DNA of 64,000 bases from Pseudobdellovibrionaceae bacterium (lineage in GTDB: Bacteria > Bdellovibrionota > Bdellovibrionia > Bdellovibrionales > UBA1609). Numbering within the stretch: the first letter of the stretch is position 1; the number at the start of each line of letters is the position of its first letter. This document shows positions 43,867 through 53,772 of the stretch, in pieces. A program made the translations under genes and the position numbers. The notes below the pieces were generated by a model. That model was given only the letters and a program-made list of their open reading frames with translations, was not told the origin of the DNA and ran no database searches. The stretch lies in contig JACKAM010000003.1 in assembly GCA_020635075.1 (NCBI GenBank), positions 372,001 to 436,000 on the forward strand, written 5' to 3'.

Positions 43867-45963
43867 TTAAAAGGTACCTTCTAGACCCAGAAGAAAGTTG
43901 CGGCCCGGCTCATTGCTGCCGGAACCGTGGACTCTGTAGTTCTCATCACCTAAGTTTTCCACCGCAGCCGAGACCCTGAGGTGCTTCCCAAATGAATGAC
44001 CACCTCGTAAGGTCACTAATGTGTATCCCGGTGTTCCGCCGGGTGGAATGCGGGAAGTGTCGCTCTTATCGCTGGTGGAGAGCTTGTCCTGCTTGCTGAC
44101 TTGAGTGACGAAAATTTCCAGCCATACATCTTCATGAGGGCGATGAAGCAAGGAAACCATGGTGGTGAACGGCATGAGACGACTCATGGGCTCGCGGGCA
44201 ATCACGTTGGCCGAAGTCGGATAGGTGTCCACCTCCCCATCCATCCAAGAGCTACCAAAGCCAACTTCCCACTTGTTTATCTTCTTTCTTACTGTCAATT
44301 CCGCGCCCTGAACAAAACCATTGCCCGCATTAGCCTTGGTCACCTCATTATCTCCAGATATAACCACCCCTGTAGGGCGGCGAATGATCATTTCCTTGAT
44401 GTCGGTGTAATAGGCAGAGGCTTCAAACCGTAGATCCTCGCGCCCAAACCTGTATCCAAGTTCGTAAGACAAGAACTTTTCGGCTTCCAGATTGGGAGCT
44501 GGGGTTTCGATTTCATTGGTGCGTGCCTCATCCAAACGAGTTAAGTCTGAAAGGTTCGGCGCACGAAATCCCTGTGAGACTCCGCCGAACAAGGCAGACG
44601 CATCATTAAACTGGTACTGAACCCGCAGACTACCTACAGCGGCGCCAAAGTCCTTGTCCATTTTTGCCGGAAGGCTTGTCACCGGATCCTCATAGCGATC
44701 CACCTGGGCTGAATGATGACTGTAGCGAACCCCGGTGATGAGGGTGGTCGCGTCCCATACTGAAGCCTCATGCTGAACAAATGCCGCCGCAGATAGATAC
44801 TTGGCTTCGTCGCCCACTGGCCCCTGAATAGACCTGGACTTAAAACTGCCGTCGGCGTTGTAACTGGTCTTATAGCTATCAACAGTTTCGTCCACGGCCT
44901 CAAGGCCCAGAGTCCAAGTTCCAACTGATGTGGCAAGACCAAAACTTCCCATTAGCCCGACAGCTCCCAAGTCAAATCCCTGTCGGTCACTTTCATCATT
45001 ACTCTTGATGCGAAACTGTTCCTCGGTGTGGTGATGCCAAAATCCCGTCAAAGAGATATTCTGTAACCGCCCTTTCTCACGGGCCTTCCATCGCACATAC
45101 CCTAGCTCGCGCCCTTGATCGAGCTCACGCTTCTTTTCGCTACCAATACTGGTGCCCTCATAGGACTTGGCAAAAATGGTTTTGTGAGTGCGGGGAACCT
45201 GGTTTTGCTGATGCTTTTGCAACACCAGGATAACCTCATCGCCTGGAGATAAGCGGGAAACGATCTTCACATCTCCCGCGTACTCATCATAACCAGTGTA
45301 AGGCTGGCGGCCCAAATCTCCGCCTGCTACCACATCACCGAAAGACCGATAGCTACCCCCAACTGTGTACCTGGTATCCCCATCTGCCTGACGATGCTCA
45401 AGCCGATAAATTTGCCGTAGGTCCGAAGTACCGTACTGATACCTTCCCACGGTTCGGGACTTACCATCGTCCAGGTTGTCGGTCAGAAAATTCAGAGTCC
45501 CGCCAATGGCATCGCTGCCATAAAGAACAGAAGATGGGCCCTTTACTAATTCCACCTGGGAAGCCATGGCTGGATCAACAGTCGACAGATATTGATTGGG
45601 ACCCTCTCGCCAGACCGAGTTGTTCACCCGAATGCCGTCAATCAAAGTGAGTGTGCGAAACCCGGTAAAGCCACGGATAAAGGGGGAGCCCTGTCCCTGG
45701 GCGGTCTTTTGCACAAGAACACTGGTGGTCTCTTTCAACACTTCAGGTGCCGATCTTGCCATCTGCTGTGACTGGATTTTTTGCCCGTCAAGCTTTTCAA
45801 CCTGATAAGGGGTTTTGCCTTTGGCTCTCCGACCATAGGTTGGCGTTTCCACAGTGTCATCACTGCCGAGGCGCGTTTCCGGAACGACAAACGAGCTACT
45901 GGCTTCTTGAGCCAAGGTTGTGCCACATCCCCAAAAAAGTGCCGCCAGCAGTAAGACTCTCAC
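43867..45963 (-). CDS. TonB-dependent outer-membrane receptor
   Basis: The 698-residue protein has a signal peptide (about 1-18), a plug domain with the RSAPEVLKET TonB-box-like region and IRGFTGFRTLTLIDGIRVNN, then a 22-strand barrel ending in GLEGTF with terminal phenylalanine. The family takes up siderophores, cobalamin or sugars; the ligand is not visible. The start is GTG 45963 after AGGGGG. It lies directly before the cytochrome cluster but has no obvious relation to it. No cobalamin riboswitch is seen upstream. Confidence 0.85.
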   Translation of the reverse strand: MRVLLLAALFWGCGTTLAQEASSSFVVPETRLGSDDTVETPTYGRRAKGKTPYQVEKLDGQKIQSQQMARSAPEVLKETTSVLVQKTAQGQGSPFIRGFTGFRTLTLIDGIRVNNSVWREGPNQYLSTVDPAMASQVELVKGPSSVLYGSDAIGGTLNFLTDNLDDGKSRTVGRYQYGTSDLRQIYRLEHRQADGDTRYTVGGSYRSFGDVVAGGDLGRQPYTGYDEYAGDVKIVSRLSPGDEVILVLQKHQQNQVPRTHKTIFAKSYEGTSIGSEKKRELDQGRELGYVRWKAREKGRLQNISLTGFWHHHTEEQFRIKSNDESDRQGFDLGAVGLMGSFGLATSVGTWTLGLEAVDETVDSYKTSYNADGSFKSRSIQGPVGDEAKYLSAAAFVQHEASVWDATTLITGVRYSHHSAQVDRYEDPVTSLPAKMDKDFGAAVGSLRVQYQFNDASALFGGVSQGFRAPNLSDLTRLDEARTNEIETPAPNLEAEKFLSYELGYRFGREDLRFEASAYYTDIKEMIIRRPTGVVISGDNEVTKANAGNGFVQGAELTVRKKINKWEVGFGSSWMDGEVDTYPTSANVIAREPMSRLMPFTTMVSLLHRPHEDVWLEIFVTQVSKQDKLSTSDKSDTSRIPPGGTPGYTLVTLRGGHSFGKHLRVSAAVENLGDENYRVHGSGSNEPGRNFLLGLEGTF

Positions 45964-46069
45964 ACATTCCCCCTGATTGGATTTTTACAAAATCCTAACC
46001 TGACCCGCCGTCACTGACAACCAAAGAAAACCCTCAAACTGATCAACAGGAAACACCTAAAGGAAGGAT

Positions 46070-46101
46070 GGCCTCAGGGGGGAGTGTTATCCCCCTGAGC
46101 C
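46070..46101 (-). terminator. Strong hairpin after the VOC gene
   Basis: GGCTCAGGGGG and CCCCCCTGAGGCC pair across an eight-base loop, nine perfect pairs plus a flanking GG/CC, in the space after the VOC-gene stop. There is no long T-run, so it may be a weak terminator or a processing structure. Confidence 0.5.
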
Positions 46102-46112
46102 ACTGTACAAAA

Positions 46113-46886
46113 CTATTTACTCATGCAGGCAAGTACGGCGCCCTGAGTGTCCTTGAACACAGCGAATTTCCCAATGGTGGGGATTTCCGTGGTCGGCATC
46201 ACTTCGTGTCCCCCAGCCTGACGGGCCTTGTGAAGGGTGTCGTCACAATTGTCGACAAACACGTAGGGTAGCCAGTGACTGGGGATATCACCCATTTCCT
46301 TTTGGATGGCCAGCATGCCACATGATGGAATCCCGTCTTTCTTAAAGATGGTATAGGGAGGTAAGTGATCAGCCACCTTCATTGTCTCGGGGGTCCAATC
46401 AAACAGGTCACAGTAAAACTTCCCCGCCACATCCGTATTCTTGGTCAATAGTTCTGTCCAGCAAAAGCTCCCGGCCTTCTCCTCGCAGTACTTCTCTGCT
46501 CGGGGACCTGCCTTGCTCTGCCATAAATTGAAGTTCGCCCCGGTTGGATCCTGAATCATAGCCGAATAGCCAAATTCTCCAATCTCATAGGGTGCATCCA
46601 CAACCTTGCCGCCAACTTTCTCGGCTTTCGCTGCAACCAGCTTGATGTCCTCCACCAAAAAGTAGGACTGCCATATGCTGTGTTTGATGGCCGGCGTTTT
46701 GTGCTGAGTGACCATCCCTCCAACAGTCTTGTTTCCAAGTTTCATAAAATGGTAGGTACCCCCTGAAGGAGAAGGAACATTCTCTGAGGTCCAGGAAAAT
46801 ACCTTAGTGTAAAATCCTACTGCGCCTTTGGCATCCGTTGAAAGCAGGTCACACCATCCAAACATACCAATTTCTGAATTAGCCAT
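46113..46886 (-). CDS. VOC superfamily protein, two glyoxalase-like domains
   Basis: The 257-residue protein starts at ATG 46886, five bases after GGAGG. Two repeated VOC domains, each with a GMFGWCDLLSTDAKGAVGFY-like opening (FCWTELLTKNTDVAGKFYCDLFDW in the second) and a GAVLA end, match the small glyoxalase/bleomycin-resistance group seen in actinobacterial Cfp30B-like proteins. It probably binds a divalent metal. Substrate unknown; no partner gene adjoins. Confidence 0.82.
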   Translation of the reverse strand: MANSEIGMFGWCDLLSTDAKGAVGFYTKVFSWTSENVPSPSGGTYHFMKLGNKTVGGMVTQHKTPAIKHSIWQSYFLVEDIKLVAAKAEKVGGKVVDAPYEIGEFGYSAMIQDPTGANFNLWQSKAGPRAEKYCEEKAGSFCWTELLTKNTDVAGKFYCDLFDWTPETMKVADHLPPYTIFKKDGIPSCGMLAIQKEMGDIPSHWLPYVFVDNCDDTLHKARQAGGHEVMPTTEIPTIGKFAVFKDTQGAVLACMSK

Positions 46887-47104
46887 TTTCACCTCCGGAC
46901 GGTAGTTTGTACTTCTCCAAGAGACCCGTCGAGTTTTGTCTTCGTTAAGTTTCGCATTTCAGTCCATAGGCCTAATGCAAACCGACAATCTCAGTCACGA
47001 GCTTCGAAATATCACCCCATCACAACGACCATAAGCGACACCGCATGAAGATCGATGTTCAACACACCCTGTTGACCGAAATTTGGCGAACTTGGTAAGC
47101 TGAA

Positions 47105-48424
47105 ATGGTGAAACCGCCTCTTACTTCGCCTTCATTTTGCCCAGCCCCCTGGACCACCTTGGCCTCCTCCAACGACGGTTGTGTTCAGCTTTGCTGCAGA
47201 GCCCTCAAACCACTGGTTGATGAGTCGGGATTGCCCTTGCCTTTTGCGAACAGTTCATTCGAATCCATTTGGAATGGCACTGGTTACCAAAATGCTAGGG
47301 CGGCAATGCTTCGTGGAGATCGTCTCCCCTACTGTGGGCGCTGCTATCAGGAAGAGGAAAGAGGGCTCGTCAGTCGACGACAACGAAGTATTGAGAACAA
47401 TCTCCGCCAACGAGGTCCGGAGGCCTTTCAGGATTGGTTGGGTCGACTTCAATCTGAAGGCGGTCAGACCCAGGAGCGCCCGAGCCATGTGGAAGTCCGA
47501 CTGGGAAGTAAATGCAATTTGCGCTGCCGAATTTGCGCCCCTGAATTCAGTCAGTTGATTCGCAAGGCGATGGAACAGCTCACTCAGCAGGGCTCGATGT
47601 TGCCAGAGTTTTACAGGGAAAACCTTAAGCTCAGCCAAAGCCGCGACGATCAATCTTGGCAAGTGGACTACGTTGAAAAGATTCTCGCCAACAGCTCTTC
47701 AATCAACAGCATGTACTTTGCCGGTGGAGAACCTCTTATCACGGCGGCCTACCAAAGGCTTGTAGATGAAGTCATTAAATCGGGAGATGCCGGGCACATT
47801 AGTTTGACCGTCAACACCAATGGAACCATCGCCACACCCTATTGGCTAGAGGCCTTCGAGGCTTTTGAATCCGTAGAGTTGTACGTAAGTCTCGACGGCA
47901 TTGGCCCATCTGTTGAGTACCAAAGAACGGGACTGAGTTGGCCGGTCGTTGCAGACAATATTCAGAAGTTTCTGAATATTGATCAAAACATCCGGGTTAA
48001 GATTTTCCCCACCTTGTCAATTCTTAATATTGCCGAGATTGGCTCTCTTTTGTCTTGGTATGGAGAACTCCAAGGCAAACACCGTCCTGATTCGCTCACT
48101 CTTCAAGTGAACGTCCTGCATACGCCCCGATTTCTACAGGCCGTACTTCTTCCCCACGAACACGTATCGGAGATTCGCAGCCAGGTGGATGAAATCGCAA
48201 GATCCTTCCCTACCTTCCAGACTGATGACGGTCTGTCGGCAATCAACAAGATTCAAACTGTGTTGAATCAGTGTGGACAGAAGGAATTTACTAAGGAAAT
48301 TAAGGAGCTGTTGGCCTATACAGAATTGATGGACAGCCACTATGACCAAAAATTGGCCGACCACTGCCCGGCGACAGGCCGGGTTTTTAGAACTCTAAAC
48401 AACTCTATTGGTTGTTGCGAATAA
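47105..48424 (+). CDS. Radical SAM protein with N-terminal twitch domain (second copy)
   Basis: The 439-residue protein has the N-terminal module FCPAPW, LCCRAL, IWNG, MLRGDRLP, CGRC and EERGLVSRR, then the CNLRCRIC cluster motif (about 138-145) and the AGGEPLI segment. Its pattern aligns with the protein at 36665, so the two are paralogues of the N_Twi_rSAM group. It ends by overlapping the opposite gene by 20 bases. Substrate unknown; neighbours downstream are TerB-like, methyltransferase and YfhO genes. Confidence 0.82.
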   Translation: MVKPPLTSPSFCPAPWTTLASSNDGCVQLCCRALKPLVDESGLPLPFANSSFESIWNGTGYQNARAAMLRGDRLPYCGRCYQEEERGLVSRRQRSIENNLRQRGPEAFQDWLGRLQSEGGQTQERPSHVEVRLGSKCNLRCRICAPEFSQLIRKAMEQLTQQGSMLPEFYRENLKLSQSRDDQSWQVDYVEKILANSSSINSMYFAGGEPLITAAYQRLVDEVIKSGDAGHISLTVNTNGTIATPYWLEAFEAFESVELYVSLDGIGPSVEYQRTGLSWPVVADNIQKFLNIDQNIRVKIFPTLSILNIAEIGSLLSWYGELQGKHRPDSLTLQVNVLHTPRFLQAVLLPHEHVSEIRSQVDEIARSFPTFQTDDGLSAINKIQTVLNQCGQKEFTKEIKELLAYTELMDSHYDQKLADHCPATGRVFRTLNNSIGCCE

Positions 48425-49145
48425 ACTGAGCTTTTGCCTTAGTGATACATTTTTTGAGTTCGTCAGCATCGACATTTTGCCCGCTAACGCCAGGCACCTG
48501 ACACTGAGAAAATACAGATCGCATCATCGCCTGGCAAACAGGCTCACTCATGTTTACTGGACACAAGTCACCAATCGAATCGGGCTTCAAGCCTGACAAC
48601 CGCCGCATCAACACACTATAGAGCAGTGCCATGGTGATGGCACCCATCAGGACATAGCGAATCAATGGGTGTCGAAAAAGAGAAAAAACTGAACTCACGC
48701 CCGTTCCCGGACCGACTCCACGGGTGTAATCGGCCAGACCTCCATGCCCTCGAACTTCATACTGTTCCCCATAAGCCGGAAAGCGACGGGCAAATTCACG
48801 CTTAAGAAAGTTAAAAGTCTCCTGCTCGGACTCATCAAATTCATGATCCGCCATGAATATAGACTTTGCGGTTTTAACTAGCTGTGAGAAATCTCGATGG
48901 TCCGTGATATGATCTAGAACCTTTTCGAGGACAATCCCATGTTCCAAATCTTGATCTAGGGTGATTCGTTGGGCTGTCGACAGATTGAGGTTCGCCGTCA
49001 TGCGATGAATGACAGCTTTTTCCTCGTCCGTCACCTTTCCATCCACATGCACGAGGGCAACAACCGCTCTCCACATGGAAAAATGACTAAGGTTTAACCC
49101 CTCGCTCTGATGGGAATCCGATTGATCCTGTTGCTTGCTCATCAT
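48405..49145 (-). CDS. TerB-like domain membrane protein
   Basis: The protein of about 246 residues (ATG 49145 or 49142 are both possible) has an N-terminal TerB-like helical domain (residues about 20-140: WRAVVALVHVDGKVTDEEKAV and ADHEFDESEQETF), then a glycine-rich linker and one membrane segment (about 165-185), and a short C-terminal tail with three cysteines. It converges with the radical SAM gene. TerB-like domains are linked to membrane-stress and tellurite proteins, but role here is unknown. Confidence 0.68.
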   Translation of the reverse strand: MMSKQQDQSDSHQSEGLNLSHFSMWRAVVALVHVDGKVTDEEKAVIHRMTANLNLSTAQRITLDQDLEHGIVLEKVLDHITDHRDFSQLVKTAKSIFMADHEFDESEQETFNFLKREFARRFPAYGEQYEVRGHGGLADYTRGVGPGTGVSSVFSLFRHPLIRYVLMGAITMALLYSVLMRRLSGLKPDSIGDLCPVNMSEPVCQAMMRSVFSQCQVPGVSGQNVDADELKKCITKAKAQFIRNNQ

Positions 49146-49218
49146 CTGCAATTAAAGTGAAGCCTGGTCACACAGACAACACTTGACCCATTGCGGTGGC
49201 TATTCCTATTCTTGATCC

Positions 49219-50139
49219 ATGGGCGAATCAACCGGGGCACCGACCCAACCAGGCTCTCTTACTTTTGGCCGCAAAGTCGACTTTGCGGAGTCCGCCTGGA
49301 AACATCTCACCGCCCACCTGCCACTATCTCTCGCTGTTCGGGAACTCATGCGATTGAGAGCTCTGTTTGAAATGGGAGCCATTCAAAAGCCGATTCTCGA
49401 TGTTGGCTGCGGTGACGGGCTATTTTGGGAAAATCTTATCCAGAACATTCGCGAAGGGGAAAAGGTGTCTTTAAAGGGGTTGATGGGAATAGACATTGAT
49501 ACCCACGAACTCGGCCTTGCCTCATTGCGACTTCAGTCTCGCGGCGTTGAGGTCTTGCAAAGGGATATATCCCTCACCTCTCCACTCGAGGGGCAGGCGG
49601 ACCTGAGCGAGCAATTCAAAACTGTGATCGCCAACTGCTCCCTTGAGCACGTTCCAAAGTTGGAGCCAGCTCTTAGGAATATTCTTGGTTACCTGAGCCC
49701 CAACGGCCAGTTTGTCTTATTCGTTCCCGCTCCCAACTGGACCGAGAACCTCCACATTCGCCAGAACTTTCATCGCCTGTCGCCCCGGCTCGGCGGACTG
49801 GTGGGAGGGTGTTTTGACGGTTTTTTTCAGCATCGCCATCTTTATCCGGCCACGGTATGGAAATTTCTCCTGGAGGGTATGGGTTTTAAGGTGCAAACGA
49901 TTCTCGGACTCGGCAATCAAAGTGCCAATCGGTTGTTTGAGCGCCACTTACCCACAGCATTCTTGACATTTATCCACAAAATGATCTTCAAATCCTACCC
50001 AGGCCTGCTACGATCCCGGCCCACACCCAAATCCAAACTGGTTGGCGAGTTTCTTCAATCCATCACTGATGGGTCGATAGTTCAAAGCGACCTGGGACAA
50101 TCAGCAGTGATCGAGTACTTTATTATATGTCAGAAGTAA
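49219..50139 (+). CDS. SAM-dependent methyltransferase
   Basis: The 306-residue protein has motif I ILDVGCGDG (about 59-67) and the acidic MGIDIDTHELG (about 93-103), both intact, followed by NCSLEHVPKLEPALRN and FVPAPNWTENLH. The C-terminal half has a hydrophobic, His-rich region (HRLSPRLGGLVGG, HRHLYPATVW). It overlaps the next methyltransferase by 13 bases, so both are probably co-expressed. Substrate unknown; lipid or glycan head groups are plausible since the neighbour is a YfhO-type membrane protein. Confidence 0.78.
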   Translation: MGESTGAPTQPGSLTFGRKVDFAESAWKHLTAHLPLSLAVRELMRLRALFEMGAIQKPILDVGCGDGLFWENLIQNIREGEKVSLKGLMGIDIDTHELGLASLRLQSRGVEVLQRDISLTSPLEGQADLSEQFKTVIANCSLEHVPKLEPALRNILGYLSPNGQFVLFVPAPNWTENLHIRQNFHRLSPRLGGLVGGCFDGFFQHRHLYPATVWKFLLEGMGFKVQTILGLGNQSANRLFERHLPTAFLTFIHKMIFKSYPGLLRSRPTPKSKLVGEFLQSITDGSIVQSDLGQSAVIEYFIICQK

Positions 50140-50774
50140 AAGAGCAAAGCGACTACTTTGCCAATCACGAGGTGGCCGTCAAATGGCCATTTACGATCTA
50201 TCACAGCCCAATTGAAGAGAACGTGCAGCTGTACCTCCAGAAGATAGCGCAAAGATCAGAGAGCCTGCCAACGGCCCTTAATCTCGGGTGTGGCTGGTTT
50301 GGAAGTTACCCTCAGCTCAAATCCCTAGCCCACTGGTCCGCCTGCGACTTGGATCCTCGTTGTGTCGATGTGGTTCATCAACGATATCCAGAAGTGGATG
50401 CCTTTACGTGCAAGCCAGTTCCCGAGCTATCCCCTGGGTCCTACGATGTGATTATTGCCAAAGAAGTCATTGAACATGTCTTGAATCCGAGACAGTGGGT
50501 CCAGGCCTTGATCCATGGCCTGAAACCAGGAGGACACCTCTTGCTTTCAACACCCAACTACGGAATTTCGCTGTTGCCATTTGTCGAGTATACAATTCTT
50601 GAACTCATTGCTCGCCGACAGGGTTTTTCCAGATTTGATATTCACCCAACAAAATTCACCGGCAAACGCCTCAAGACCCTCTTAGAGGATGCCTGTCCTG
50701 AGGGTTCACAGATTCACATTAGAAAATTGAGCCTGGGAATGGTGCTTTTCGCAGATGCGGAACTGCCAAAATAA
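50127..50774 (+). CDS. SAM-dependent methyltransferase
   Basis: The 215-residue protein has a methyltransferase core with motif I ALNLGCGW, the acidic region SACDLDP and SYDVIIAKEVIEHVLNPRQW, like ubiquinone-type and glycan-associated methyltransferases. It is translationally coupled to the gene before it (ATG 50127 inside the previous coding sequence). Its 3' end overlaps the converging YfhO gene by 56 bases. Confidence 0.78.
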   Translation: MSEVKEQSDYFANHEVAVKWPFTIYHSPIEENVQLYLQKIAQRSESLPTALNLGCGWFGSYPQLKSLAHWSACDLDPRCVDVVHQRYPEVDAFTCKPVPELSPGSYDVIIAKEVIEHVLNPRQWVQALIHGLKPGGHLLLSTPNYGISLLPFVEYTILELIARRQGFSRFDIHPTKFTGKRLKTLLEDACPEGSQIHIRKLSLGMVLFADAELPK

Positions 50775-53109
50775 TCAGACAGAACAAAAAGCAGAGTGCG
50801 GAAAGCTTCCATGCCCACCTCCATCCAGGGGGTTCAAATCGAAACTGCAAAGTGTGAACACCCTTTGGCCAGTAAACCGCAGAATTGGCATAGTCTGCCA
50901 AATAGATCTCCACGGATACACCATCCAGAGTCGCCCGCCAATTAGGATGAAAGTTCTCGCGAATAACAAGAATACCATCTTCATTGGACTCCCCTTGCCA
51001 AGTCCATTGATCACTCACATACTCTTGAGTAGTGAGATTGAAACCTTCCTGTCTTTCATCCGCGGCTGACAAATCCGACACCATTGGCAATACTTCACCG
51101 GCAATTTGCCGCCCCTCATTTATCTCTAAGACCACCGGAAAGGATGAGTCTCCACGCCTTTTGACCAAATCAAAAGCCTCTTCGGCGCTTTTGGCCCTGA
51201 TACCACGAGAGACAAAGGTTACACCCTGGTCTTCCCGTTGAATTTTTAGTACCACAAGGTTAAGATCTTCAGCAAAGCCCACTGGCTGAACAAATCCTTT
51301 ATCAAAATAGGTCTTGAGATTCTTTTCACGCGGATTCAAGGTGGAAAGCACATATCCCAAATTCAAAATTCGAGACCAGGTGGGCAGATCTCTAAAAGTT
51401 TCGGCACCAATCAAACCTTCCGTCCTCCTGGGTACAATGGTTTCATAACCAAAAGCATACCGGGCACCATTCAGCAGTCCCCAATTGTGAGCCCACACCT
51501 CGCGAAATGAACGAGAGCCGAATCTGTCCAGATTGCCGTCGCGAAGGATTCTGAACCGGTTATGACCATCCAATCGGATTGCCTTGGTCAAGCGTTGCGA
51601 GGGTTGAAATTGTACTGATTCAGTTGTGTTGTGAGCAGGTGCGAAAGCCAACATTTCAACTAAAATAAAAAGGGGCAAAATTATCTGTCTGCAACCATGA
51701 GGGAAGTTTACCTGAGTGGATCGTAAAAGACCGAAGGTGATCAGACTGGCCCCTCCCAGTACGAGGTGGACCCACCGGTCTCTGATCAGTTGAGAAGCTG
51801 CATTTTGAGCGGCGGCACCCAAAACCTCCCAGTTGGCTACCAACTCCCCGTAACTTGGAAGAAGGAGAACACTCGCTAAGGCCGATAGGAGATGGAGAGC
51901 CCCCACCACAAACCAAATCCACGTGGAAAGTCCCCGTTTTTGTGCCGATTCAACAATCAACCAATGCCGAAGACTAATGAAAAGCCAAATCACAATCGCG
52001 TAAAGAATGAATTTTTCCGGGTAACGAAGCTTGCTGTAGGCGGATAAATGGCTATGTAAGAACTCGTGCAAAGGAAAGTACTGTCCCAAGGATAGCAACA
52101 CAAAGAATATGGCACCGGAAATGAGCATCCAGGTCGAAATCCGTCTCTTGCTTTGCCAAAGGGATAGGACACCAATCACCAATGGAAATAGACCCACATA
52201 AAGAGAATGAAACCAAAATCTGCTACCAGCATAGGCATTCGCCAGAGGTCCACCCCAAAAACTCTGATTAAACACCTGTCCAAATAAATCCGGAAATCCC
52301 AATGTCAAGAGACGCAGAGGGTGAAGGGAGTAATAGTTACTGCGCTCCAGCGTGAACCCTCCTCCCCTTCTTGTCGCGGCCAGATTCTCCATCGAAGGTA
52401 CAAGGACCACTGCCGCCAATAATAAGGCAATTAGGATTGTTGCCAAAAGACCTATGCCGATGAAAACCCGGCCCCTTTCTTTTACGCCGACCAGTTGCCA
52501 AATTGCCAACCCGAAAATGACCACAATGAATATGGCCGCAGCAACCCAATCCCCATGGTGAAATAACAAGCTCAAAAACAATCCCGTCGCCACCAAACTT
52601 CCCCAGTTAGCCTGACGAACCGTCCTAGTGAGCGACCAGCCCAACCATGGGTAAAGGGCAACACCCAGAAATATTGGAGACCTATCCACCAGGGATAGAA
52701 ATGGACCAAGAAAGGCAAAGGACCAGGCAAAGGCAAGCGCCGAAGGGCACTGCAGTTTCCATTCGCGGGCAAGGACATACCCGCCCAGCCCGGCGATACC
52801 AATGCCAAACCCTAGGTTAGCCAGCATGGCCTCATAGCCACGAAAAGCCAGATAAAAAGGTGCCGTTAGCGGCGAAAACACCTCATGAGCAGGAGAAGCC
52901 AATTGATAGATACCGCCAAACAACCCCTCATTCCATAAGGGTAAATGGCCCTGCTCCACCTGGCTCCATATCCATCTTTTAAGAACATAAAAGAGGTGGC
53001 TGGTATCGGAGGACCAGTAGTAATGACCATTAAGTGGGGCCCACAACAAATATATGAAGGGCACCAGAAAAGCCAGGAGGGGGAACAGCCAGCGGAATTT
53101 CTTCTCCAT
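50719..53109 (-). CDS. YfhO family integral membrane protein
   Basis: The product starts at about ATG 53109 (796 residues). It has roughly twelve membrane helices in the first 500 residues, an opening DTSHLFYVLKRWIWSQVEQGHLPLWNEG typical of YfhO, and a C-terminal extracytoplasmic domain (about 560-780). In Gram-positive bacteria YfhO proteins glycosylate lipoteichoic acid-type polymers; in this organism the substrate is unknown. The preceding methyltransferases may modify the same glycan, which is inference. The open frame runs to 53193 but has no ribosome site there. Confidence 0.78.
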   Translation of the reverse strand: MEKKFRWLFPLLAFLVPFIYLLWAPLNGHYYWSSDTSHLFYVLKRWIWSQVEQGHLPLWNEGLFGGIYQLASPAHEVFSPLTAPFYLAFRGYEAMLANLGFGIGIAGLGGYVLAREWKLQCPSALAFAWSFAFLGPFLSLVDRSPIFLGVALYPWLGWSLTRTVRQANWGSLVATGLFLSLLFHHGDWVAAAIFIVVIFGLAIWQLVGVKERGRVFIGIGLLATILIALLLAAVVLVPSMENLAATRRGGGFTLERSNYYSLHPLRLLTLGFPDLFGQVFNQSFWGGPLANAYAGSRFWFHSLYVGLFPLVIGVLSLWQSKRRISTWMLISGAIFFVLLSLGQYFPLHEFLHSHLSAYSKLRYPEKFILYAIVIWLFISLRHWLIVESAQKRGLSTWIWFVVGALHLLSALASVLLLPSYGELVANWEVLGAAAQNAASQLIRDRWVHLVLGGASLITFGLLRSTQVNFPHGCRQIILPLFILVEMLAFAPAHNTTESVQFQPSQRLTKAIRLDGHNRFRILRDGNLDRFGSRSFREVWAHNWGLLNGARYAFGYETIVPRRTEGLIGAETFRDLPTWSRILNLGYVLSTLNPREKNLKTYFDKGFVQPVGFAEDLNLVVLKIQREDQGVTFVSRGIRAKSAEEAFDLVKRRGDSSFPVVLEINEGRQIAGEVLPMVSDLSAADERQEGFNLTTQEYVSDQWTWQGESNEDGILVIRENFHPNWRATLDGVSVEIYLADYANSAVYWPKGVHTLQFRFEPPGWRWAWKLSALCFLFCLIILAVPHLRKAPFPGSIF

Positions 53110-53265
53110 ATTCTCAAGAGTAATTCCCTGATCCCAAAAAAGCCAGCAGCCCTGGGCCTTAAGTGTGTGAAATCTAGAGATATTCTCAACCACAAGGAGT
53201 CAAATTCTGCTTGTCACCCCGACCTTTATTGGCTAATGCTTGTCCTCACATTTCCAGCCTTCCAT

Positions 53266-53377
<112 letters not shown>

Positions 53378-53772
53378 TAAGGGATGAGCGTAGGTAGCGC
53401 AGCCGTGCCAATTGCACGGCGCGATGGCAAGCGAAAGTCTACACCGAGCGCACAGAAGCGCGAGGTCCTATCCGAAAAGCGCCAACGGCGCGGGGTAGTC
53501 CTAATATCGTCTCCAAGGAAAACGGATTCCTTGGTCCTCACCCAAATCCCCCTATTCATAAGGGCTTCGAGAGTAAGTGTCAAAAATCCTGACTCCCAAC
53601 TAATAAAACAGGTGTCGAAGTTATGACCACATGATTCCGGGTAAGTATCCGTAATCAGAATCCGCAAGTCGGAACCGGAATTGCTATTGTATTTAGCCAG
53701 AGGTAGGCCACGTCAAAATTGAATAGAGCGAATGAACATCAGGCACGGGCAGGATGCCCGGGGGATCGTAAG
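53378..53772. other. Long intergenic region after tRNA-Arg with hairpins, no gene supported
   Basis: These 395 bases hold a third AGCGCC-AAC-GGCGC hairpin (53479-53491), a GTGC/GCAC hairpin near 53407, and CCAAGGAA/TTCCTTGG (53513-53534), a good stem. The text AGGGATGAG...CGTAGG shortly after the tRNA resembles that after tRNA-Glu. A minus-strand frame here is a shadow of the repeats. A promoter for 53773 may lie at the end; none is clear. Confidence 0.6.

Noticed and set aside
45964..46112. Possible cobalamin riboswitch before the TonB receptor
   Set aside because: The conserved B12-box sequence is not visible; only a GC-rich hairpin is found.
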